A stretch of 64,000 nucleotides of DNA from Paragordius varius (Eukaryota; Nematomorpha): contig OZ176051.1 in assembly GCA_964247055.1 (NCBI GenBank), positions 11,842,001 to 11,906,000 on the forward strand, written 5' to 3'. How positions within the stretch are numbered: position 1 is the stretch's first letter; every line of letters begins with the position of its first letter. Of the stretch, positions 56,055-64,000 are shown piece by piece. Made by a program: the position numbers and the translations under genes. Below the pieces are notes generated by a model, which made no database searches, had not been told where the DNA came from, and saw nothing but the letters and a program-made list of their open reading frames with translations.

Positions 56055-59000
56055 AATCTATTGATAAAGCAGGCTCTATGCTTCCAGAAAAAGGGAGCCA
56101 TTACAAATTTTACAAATATATTTTGTTGGTGATGATACCGTTGAACTTGGTATCCGTTGCAATAATTTTATTATTAAGAGGCCAATTTTATTAGAGATAC
56201 AGGAACTATTACATCAGCATAATCAGTTGGGAAAATTGTTTAAAACAGAAATAGATATGATTCCGTCTAATACGCATAAAATTATTATGCCGACAAAGTG
56301 CCTCATGGCGAATATGAAAGCAGATTTAATGCTCCCACAATGAATGAGGTAGCTATTGTTATGGACGGCGATCAATTTTATTCAAGAGATATTGTTCTTC
56401 ACCTGAGAAATTTATTATTGTAGCAAAGATCGTTGTCGATATATTGCTTTTTCGAAGGTGTATTTTCTCCAGTTTATTCGATTGTGAGTGAGTGATGTTA
56501 ACTGTTGTAAAGAGAGATTGGTTTCTTTGGTTAGGTTTTCAATCCAGCGCATCTTGCAGCGTCCACGTTTCCTGGATCCTTCGACCTTGCCTGTTATTAG
56601 TTGGAATTCCAAGTCATTAGCTCTGGTAATGTGACCAAAGTATGATAATTTCATTTTGAGGCACATGCCAATCAAGTGTATCTCGGGGTTTATTTTTTTA
56701 AGGATTACAGTGTTTTTTACTTTATCTTTCCAAGTGATTTGAAGTGCCTTCCGCCAGCACCAGATTTTGAAGGCGTTAATGTATTTTTCGTCTGTCTTTT
56801 TTATTGTCCAGCTTTCTGATGCATATAGCATGCTAGGAAATATTAGGGCTTTAACTAAACGGATTTTTGTTTTAAGTTTGATGTCGTGTGATGACCATAG
56901 TATATTATATTTTATCATTTTTGTCTTAGCAATCCCTATTCTTCTTTTAATGTCTGGGGTGCTGTTGTTCGTTGTATTTATAAGACTGCCTAGGTAAGTG
57001 TATTGGGACACTACTTCTATTTGTTGGTTGTGAAAAGATAAGTTGTTATAGTGGTTATGAGCATTTATTATCATGATTTTAGTTTTTTTAAAGTTGATCG
57101 TCAATCCAAATTTTTGACATTCGTTTGAGAATTCAGTTAGGAGTTTTTTCAGGTTGTCCACTGAGTTTGACAGCAGTGTCATCAGCATAATGGAGTGATG
57201 ATATAATATTGCCGGCAATGCTTATACCATTAGTTTTATCTATATCCCGTAATACACTTTCTATGCAGACGTTAAAGAGAGTGGGTGAGAGGACACAACC
57301 TTGTCTTAGACCGTTGTTCATTTGTACCCAATTACTTATGCCATGTGGGGTTTTTATGTTTAGTGATAAGTTGGAATAAAGGGATTTTATGATGTTCAAA
57401 ATGTGATCTGAGACACCCATCTGAGATAGTGCCTTCCACAGCGTGTCGTGTTTCACGCTGTCGAAGGCTTTTGTAAAATCAATGAAGCAGATGTGGGTTT
57501 CTTTCTGAAATTCAATTTGTTTTTCGAATATCCAACGTATATTGCTGATCATGTCCCTGCATCCGCGATTGGATCTGAATTTCGCTTGAGTATTAGAAAG
57601 TTCGGCTTCAATTATGCCTTGGATACGCCTGTGAATTATTTTGAGGAAAACTTTTGATGCTTTTTGAAAAATGTGTCTGAGACTCATAGATGTTACGATC
57701 CATTACAATATCCATTAATATTCTGGGATGGCACAGATGGATATAATTTTAATGTTAAGATGATTAATCCTATCACCAAACAAGAAACTAATAAAAAATA
57801 TAGCGCAATGTAATATTATTCGTCTCAATTAAAGTATAAGGAACGGTCAGGATAATCATATTTTAAGATGCCGACAATTATTCCCAATACATTGTAGATA
57901 TGTATGCAAAAATAGAAACAGAGCGTATGTTATCTTCGGTTAAGGCTAAACTTTGTTCTGAAGAATATATACAACTATGAGATGCTTTAGTTAATGATTG
58001 TAATATTAACAATATTGGGAGATTGACAATACTACCATCCACTTACATAGGTAGTCCTCGCCTTATGCATAAATATGCCCAAAATGTTTCGCGTATGTGG
58101 CACAATGTGGACGCCCAGATATATTTGTTAAATTTGCATGTAATCCTCTTTGGGAATCTATAAAAGTTTTCCTATTCCCTGGACAGGAGCCATAAGAACG
58201 ACATCACAGCTCAAGTTTAAAGGGGTAGCTTAGATCTTTGATTGATTTTATAGTTAAATTAGAGGTGTTTGGTGCAGTGCAATGTTGAATGTATTCAGTC
58301 GAGTGGCAAAAAAGGGGACTATCATATGCACATATATTGATTTGGCTTTATTCCAAAATAAGGTCAAGTGAAATATATCCGCTGAAATAGCTGATCATAC
58401 GATTAAAGATTTAAATCAGGCTGTTATATCCTATATATGAACGTAGCCCTACAGTTGTTCATTTAGCAATACATTTAGAAAATGGGTAACTTGTCTATTT
58501 TACAGCTTCTAATGCCATAGAGGTGGCTAGATATCCACCAGATACTACTTTAACCGCTTTCTTAAAGTTATGGCAAAAGGCCTTTGTGAAAACATTCTCT
58601 ATTCCGAAATACTTTCCTATTACATATGGAACGCTAAAAAAGAATTCGAACGGCCCAAGCGAGGGATTCCAGTTAGTTGCTATTCTGGTATATATATATA
58701 AAGGTGCGGCATTAGGTAGATTATACACGGTTCATCCAAACCAAGACGAATGTTTTTTTCTTCGTCTGTTATTGATAAATGTGAGAGGACCATCATCATT
58801 TGATTATTTAAAAACCGTAAACGGTGTTTTACATCCTACGTTTCGCAATTCATGCCAGGTGCTTAATTCGGAAAATGATCAACATTGGGATCTAGGTATC
58901 CATGATGCTTTAGTAATGCTAAAATATTAATAACAATGAGGTAACAATTTTCACTGGCGCTTTGATAAAAATCGAGGTCATTTGTCTAGAGATATCAAAC

Positions 59001-59384
59001 AGACCTATTAGGCTATTATTAAGCCATCTCCAAATCGAATGCTGTCGTTTCCATATAATATATAGAAATTTGTCGTGAACAATAATGAATATGAGTTAAT
59101 ATCCTATCTAAATTGTATTATCCAAAATAACATAGGAACAAAAGATAATATACGATAAAATTATGCGGGATATTTATAATCATGTTGGTGGGATATATTT
59201 TTTGATACACCAGGGGGGGCCGGTAAAACATGTTTAAAGCTTATATTGGCAGCTGTCAGAGGTAAAAAAATATCTTTGGCTAAAGGTTCTTCTGGGATAG
59301 CTGCCACCTTATTACCGGGCGGAGGCTCATTCTGCTCTTAAATTGCCACTAAATATGCGTCATGAAAATATTATGTGCCATACC
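56055..59384 (+). mobile_element. Helitron remnant (Rep/helicase), broken and interrupted
   Basis: Rolling-circle DNA transposon. Pieces in order: a Helitron-like N part (LGIRCNNFIIKRPILLEIQE; APTMNEVAIVMDGDQFYSRD) before 56415; after the LINE, YDPLQYPLIFWDGTDGYNFN (57700-57760) and YIGSPRLMHKYAQNVSRMWH (58040-58105), the latter from the Rep catalytic neighbourhood. A 135-residue frame (58523-58930) contains GRLYTVHPNQDECFFLRLLL and GPSSFDYLKTVNGVLHPTF. The helicase Walker A, TPGGAGKTCLK, lies near 59210, and GSSGIAATLLPGGG follows. Stops and shifts are frequent and the rest of the helicase is missing after the hAT insertion at 59385. The termini were not identified. Confidence 0.88.
56415..57690 (-). 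mobile_element. 5'-truncated LINE inserted in the Helitron
   Basis: Minus-strand reverse transcriptase. From 57687 it reads FQKASKVFLKIIHRRIQGII, AKFRSNRGCRDM, ICFIDFTKAFDSVKHDTLWK, LRQGCVLSPTLFNVCIESVL and LHYADDT. One frameshift just after YADD (about 57170-57215) moves to a second frame that continues CQKFGLTINFKKTKIMIINA, YTYLGSLIN and the C-terminal SRKRGRCKMRWIENLTKETN to a stop at 56415. The 3' end is CTACAATAATAATAA. It splits the Helitron between RDIVLHLRN and HRCYDPLQYP. Only one break, so younger than the Helitron. Confidence 0.92.
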
Positions 59385-62300
59385 TAAGGTGACCAGATTT
59401 TTTGAAGGAAAAATCTGAGAAGGGGGGGGGGGCAATGGGTACAACCAAAAATTTTTATACAAAAAATTTATTGTAATATTTATTTATTTTTAACACAAAT
59501 ACATTATAAATATAAAAAAATTTGTACCTTACAGGTTGTTTGTACCTTATTCAATAAATTTACATGGGCACGAACAAAGGGTGAAGTGATTGTAATATTC
59601 TAGAAAAAAATAATAAAGACGAAATCATCACAAAGTGAGCTTGGTGATGCAAGAAGCGGCACAAAAAATATTTTTAACAATTTAACGAATAATCTTAATC
59701 AAAACATTATTGGCAGATACACAACGCTATACAAACAGCTACTGATTTGTTAATCCTGGATGTGGAAAATATAGATGTTAAAATGTTGGGATATTGTAAA
59801 ACTGTTGTTAGCTCTTTTGCCAGCGATTGAAATATTTATAAAAATGTGATCTCCTAGAATCCTATTTTTATCACAGGACAAAGGTTAAAATTCCAAGTCA
59901 AAAAAGGTTAGAAAATAATTTTATACCATTATCTAATCGCAATATTATAAGGCATCCAGAAAAACAAGGCTCAATGAATAGCCAGAATATTAAAATGTTT
60001 TATACAAACAGAAACGATTATTTGGAAGACAAGACGTGCACAATGACACTTTATGAAGTCTCATTATTAAATAAAAATATTGATATTATGGACAACAGAA
60101 AAAAATACCTAGGATAGAAATGGTTAAAATAATCATTTTTAAACAAATTATGTTCCATACAATAATATTTTAATTGTAGAATTTACATTATCTTTACCTA
60201 AACCACTGCTATTGAACGCGTTTTTCCACAGTAAATTAAGTAAGGAAAATTAAATTTAAATGTTGAAGTGCCATTTTATGTTTTCAAATATAATTTGACA
60301 AATTATGAAGACTTATACAATATTTTAAGTAATTTTGTTTATTTTTTAACACAAAAACTTTAAAGAAAATATTTTATTCTTTGGTATATTTTTTGTTTGA
60401 GTGAATGCGTTTTAGCAGATTGTCATCATTTTATAAAATATTGTAGAAGTCTTCAATTTGACAGATAAAACGGCCTTTAAAGTTCCAATATTTAAATTTG
60501 ATTTTTCCGATGTCCACACCAGATTTACTGTGGAAAAAACGCGCTCAGTAGCAGCTTTGGTTCCATGTAAAGATAGTGCGAATTCCACAATTTTTAAAAT
60601 ATTATTGTATATAATATAGTTGGCTTCAAAATCATGAAATATTTCTAACCATTTCTTTCCTACTTATTTTTCTTTTGTCCATAATTTAAGGTTTTCATTA
60701 TAACATATCTTTTAACTAATGATACTTCAGAAAAAAGATCATTTTCTGAAAGATTATTTTTTGAAAATTTTTGGGAGCATATATAATCAAATGTTTTTTG
60801 AACATCGCACCAATTAAATACTGATTTTAATGTTATCCAATGAAAATGATCAATTTCATTGAATTGCGTCGTCCAGTCTTCCAAATAATCTTTACAGTTT
60901 GTATAAAACATTTTTATATGGTACAGGATATCTTGGCGATTTATTAAGCCTTGTTTTTCTAAATTATTTCTTATATTGCGGATGGTTAATGGTATAAAAT
61001 TATATTCTAACCGTTCTTGACATTGGAATTTTAGGTTACTAACTTCATTGGCTACTTCGATTGCCGAAATTTTGTCACCTTTTATAAATTTAATAACATT
61101 TTGAAAGAGAGAAGCTTGATTATGTAAATCATATTTTTGGAGAATCACTTTCAAAAAACTTTTTCAAAGTTGTAGGACATTTGTCCTGGGATAAAAAAAG
61201 ATTTTAAAGGATCATACATTTTTTCTTTCGATAGCTGGCATAAAAGCCAACCAACGAGAGTTTTACAATAACCAAGCATTTTTTGATATTGAAATTCTGT
61301 ATTTTCACAGAATTCTTTAAGCCTTTCAACACGTACCGTGTATATATAATAATAGGAATATATTTTAACAACTACATTTTCCACATCTGGGGGTAACAAA
61401 TCAGCAGCTGTTTGAATAGCGTTGTGCATTCGCTGCACACCCAGCGCCAATAATGTTTTGATTAAGATTATCTGCTAATTTATGAAAAATATTTTTTGAT
61501 CACCCCCTTGCTTTTCCACCAAAGTTCGTATTGGTGTTGTCAGCGCAATATGCGATAATTTTGTCTTTTAAATTATTTTTTTTTAGAATATGCATTATTG
61601 AAGTTAATATTATTTCGGAATTTTCACCGGGTAGGGAAATAAAATTTTAAATTTTAATTTTTACTCCGGTTTCTGCAACAAAATATGTATCAAAGTGAAT
61701 AATTTCGCTTCATGGTGATTTGATGCATCAGAGTATAGGGATAAGAAATTACTTTTTAGCATATCTTTTTGTAAGAAAATGCATGTGGCGGAAGGCATTG
61801 CACACAATGGCTTCAGCCTTTGTACGGGCACATGTAAATTTTTTATGGAATAACCTGTGAGGTACAGTCCATAGATCTAAAGGAATGATTGTGATTAACG
61901 GCGTGAAAAGATAACACGCCCTCAGCTAGGGCCAAATTCTTTTCTTCCTCTCCAAAAGCGGTTTTTCGAAAAAAATCGCTCATTTTGTAAGATGATGCTG
62001 CCATATCTGAACATTTTTTATGTTTTTGTGTTTCCATATGCTTTGTAATATCATGCTTGCCGCCATGTGCTAGAGTGAATTCCCCCTCGCAGATAAGACA
62101 TTTAACAGATGATTCATTCTTCGTTTTTTTAATAAAAGGAAAATCTTTCATTAATATATCGTTGAATTTACAACCTCTTTTTGTGCTCATATTTATAAAC
62201 TACTATTAGTAAAATAAATATTATATTACCTTAATTTTCTGAAATAAACGTGTAAGGTACCGATTTGTGGTATCAATTTGTCTTTTAAGCTACCGATTTG

Positions 62301-62703
62301 TGGTATTAATTTGGCTTTTTAATAATGTTGGCAAGTAATAAAACTAAAATATTAGTATAATAAATATATTACCTTAATTTTCTGGAATAAACGTGTAAGG
62401 TACCGATTTGTGGTATCAATTTGTCTTTATATCTAGAGATTTGTGATATAAACTTGGCTTTTTGATAAGAATGACAGTAGTAGTAGGAAGGAAAGTGTAT
62501 AATCATATGATATAAGTTTCGAAAAATAAATATTTTTAATTTAAAAATAAAAAGTTTAAAATTAAAATTTATATAGATTTTAAAGATATTTAATGTTAAA
62601 AAATTTAAACGGATAAAAAAAATTTATTTAAAAATTTTTTTTTTTATATAATCGTGAAAAAGCGGGGCATTTTAAAAACGTAGCGGGACGTCTGGTCACC
62701 TTA
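59385..62703 (-). mobile_element. hAT transposon copy 2, inactive, inserted in the Helitron
   Basis: The same ends as copy 1 (TAAGGTGACCAGATTTTTTG left; ACGTCTGGTCACCTTA right), 3319 bp. It carries the same inverted second transposase fragment (59630-60260) and about two subterminal tandem units (62200-62470), but no TTAA MITE. The flanks are not a direct repeat: GCCATACC on the left and GGTATAGG on the right look like inverted partners. The Helitron helicase stops at the left border and was not found to resume after the right one. Confidence 0.88.
60500..62190 (-). pseudogene. hAT transposase remnant (copy 2)
   Basis: N-terminus intact for about 115 residues: MSTKRGCKFNDILMKDFPFI, BED finger CLICEGEF with TLAHGGKHDITKHMETQKHK, YKMSDFFRKTAFG. 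Later pieces: a fragment with HNAIQTAADLLPPDVENVVV (61151-61450) and a 164-residue frame (60660-61154) containing ISAIEVANEVSNLKFQCQER and LEDWTTQFNEIDHFHW. The ERVFS dimerisation end is recognisable in nucleotides near 60520-60560 but out of frame. Frames break at about four places. It is the better preserved of the two copies at the N-terminus. Confidence 0.85.
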
Positions 62704-63464
62704 GGTATAGGCAATTTAACCTAATAAAATTTGATTAAAACAAATTTAGGCCCTCAACGGTCTTATTTAAAAATTTTATGAAATTATTTGTGTTTTACAG
62801 ATTATTATTTTGATACAATAAAAAATTTAAGCTAATATAGTTACATCTATAATAATACTAAAAACAGTTAATTTTTGGTTTTTTGCAGTTATTTCTCATA
62901 TATGGAGCTTAACAAAGTTTAAAAAAATGATTTCATAAACATGCAACAAGTATCCGAATTTAACCACTACCTATATAAATAATAGGTACATATAGGGGAA
63001 GTAGTTACTTAGGTCGAATCGACTCTTGAAATAAAAATAATTAGTTGCCTACGGCCCTTTTCCATTCTATTTCCTTTAATTCCATAATAAAGCTATCATT
63101 TCCATTTCTTTCCTTCGACTTTTCCAAAAATCCAATCTTTAGAGAATGTAGTTCTTAAAATGTGACCTCATTCTACTATCTTTTTAACTTTGTCCTACCA
63201 TTTTATTTTTGACCTTCTCCTCGTGCGCTACATTCAAACGATGCACTTTATAACTGAGTTTCAATGTTAAACTTTTTTAGCCATAAGTCCCAGTAAACAA
63301 TGCCTTTGATGCTTATTTTAATTTTCATAGCGACGTTGATACTTCTGGATAGTTTAATCAAGTTGTAGCGATATCAAATATATTTATTAGCAATAACTCC
63401 CAATCTGAGTATATAATAAAAAATTATTGTCATTATGCAAAACAAAAACTAAAAACTGTTTAAA
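62704..63464. other. AT-rich intergenic DNA
   Basis: Between the hAT element and the COX5A stop. No exon recognised. A short GC-richer patch (GTCGAATCGACTCTTGAAAT near 63013) has no known match. Confidence 0.5.
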
Positions 63465-63972
63465 TTATTTTTGATCAGGCTCTTCTAATAAAAATTCGGG
63501 TTTTGCATAACCCATTTCTTCGGGTGTTGATATGCCTAATTCATCAAGAGTGGGTCGTATTTCTTGCAATATATATGGATATATTTCGTTAACTTTACTA
63601 CCGCATTTAAACTAAATCATTAATTAAAATATACTTTAACGGCTTCCAATACTCTGGTTGTCAGTGCGTAATCATTTAACCTCCGGCACGCTTTAAAAAT
63701 TGATATAATAATTTTAGGTTCAGGTATGACATCTGAATGCTAAGATATATTATTATAGAATGTACTATCAAATCATTTATTCCGTGCCTTAATTCCCAGC
63801 TATCTATGTTCTCTTTATTAAAATAGTCAATGTATTTTTGATCAAATTCCTCATCCGTCAATGAGTGTGAAGCATATAAACGAACATTTTTTAGATAACT
63901 AAATAAATTATTATAAACTTACAAAAGATTCCCGACTTTTGGCACTTTAGTTAGAAGCCGTGTGATATTCAT
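63465..63972 (-). CDS. COX5A: Cytochrome c oxidase subunit 5A, 4 exons with tiny introns
   Basis: Nuclear-encoded, matrix-side subunit of respiratory complex IV. Minus-strand exons 63972-63923, 63898-63766, 63739-63635, 63611-63465; introns of 24, 26 and 23 nt, all GT-AG with matching phases. The product is 144 residues. It has a short basic, hydroxyl-containing mitochondrial leader ([15 protein letters not shown]), then [59 protein letters not shown], and the family end [20 protein letters not shown] with [10 protein letters not shown]. Typical length for the family is about 150, so it is complete, with a slightly longer C-terminus than human. The start is 28 bp from the window edge, so the promoter is outside. 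Confidence 0.97.
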
Positions 63973-64000
63973 TTTGACTGACAGAAAGAAGCAAGCAGCA

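Noticed and set aside
58495-58728. Minus-strand 77-residue frame
   Set aside because: It is the shadow of the Helitron frame 58523-58930, which has clear family motifs.

Overview
The window is AT-rich, intron-containing nuclear DNA from a eukaryote, most likely an animal. The recognisable genes are metazoan-type housekeeping genes: a U2-snRNP SR140 protein with RRM, SURP and CID parts, Seh1, eIF4A, prefoldin 1, TMEM199/Vma12, AATF and COX5A. All are cut by introns except the prefoldin/TMEM199 pair. Splice junctions read directly from the sequence show two kinds of intron. Many are only 23-34 nt long (three in COX5A, one in Seh1, three in U2SURP, two in eIF4A). Others are hundreds to thousands of bases long, filled with TA microsatellites and small transposons. 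Such tiny introns recall a few reduced parasitic animals, for example dicyemids, but I cannot assign a phylum.

Layout. 1-4.9 kb: a palindromic MITE, one orphan exon-like block and a decayed LINE. 4.9-17.9 kb (minus): U2SURP, 26 exons, 1045 codons, with MITEs in its introns. 18.0-18.9 kb: a LINE 3' piece lying between U2SURP and the divergent Seh1 gene (19.4-29.0 kb, plus, 10 exons). 29-31.3 kb: repeats, including a GC-rich hAT MITE with a perfect 8-bp target duplication. 31.3-31.9 kb (plus): an unrecognised helical protein. 32.25-33.1 kb (minus): prefoldin 1 and TMEM199, whose reading frames share one base (TAATG). 33.2-38.0 kb (plus): eIF4A, divergent from prefoldin 1 across 78 bp. 38.8-39.3 kb: two tRNA-derived SINEs. 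40.1-44.2 kb: a broken hAT transposon with a nested TTAA-type MITE. 45.4-46.5 kb: a MITE and a hairpin element. 46.5-53.3 kb (plus): AATF-like exons spread by repeats and a LINE. 53.9-54.2 kb: an unrecognised exon group. 55.3-62.7 kb: a nest of a MITE, a Helitron, a LINE inserted in the Helitron, and a second hAT copy. 63.5-64.0 kb (minus): COX5A.

The gene products act in separate basic processes: mRNA splicing, nuclear pore/TOR signalling, translation initiation, tubulin/actin folding, V-ATPase assembly, ribosome biogenesis and respiration. The more unusual content is architectural. There are two related MITE families whose inverted ends are built from a variable number of 21-bp tandem units, introns that appear to have grown from tiny ones by TA-tract expansion and MITE insertion, a one-base stop/start overlap between two protein genes, and an eIF4A whose DEAD box reads DESD. 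All homology statements come from remembered family sequences; no database search was possible.
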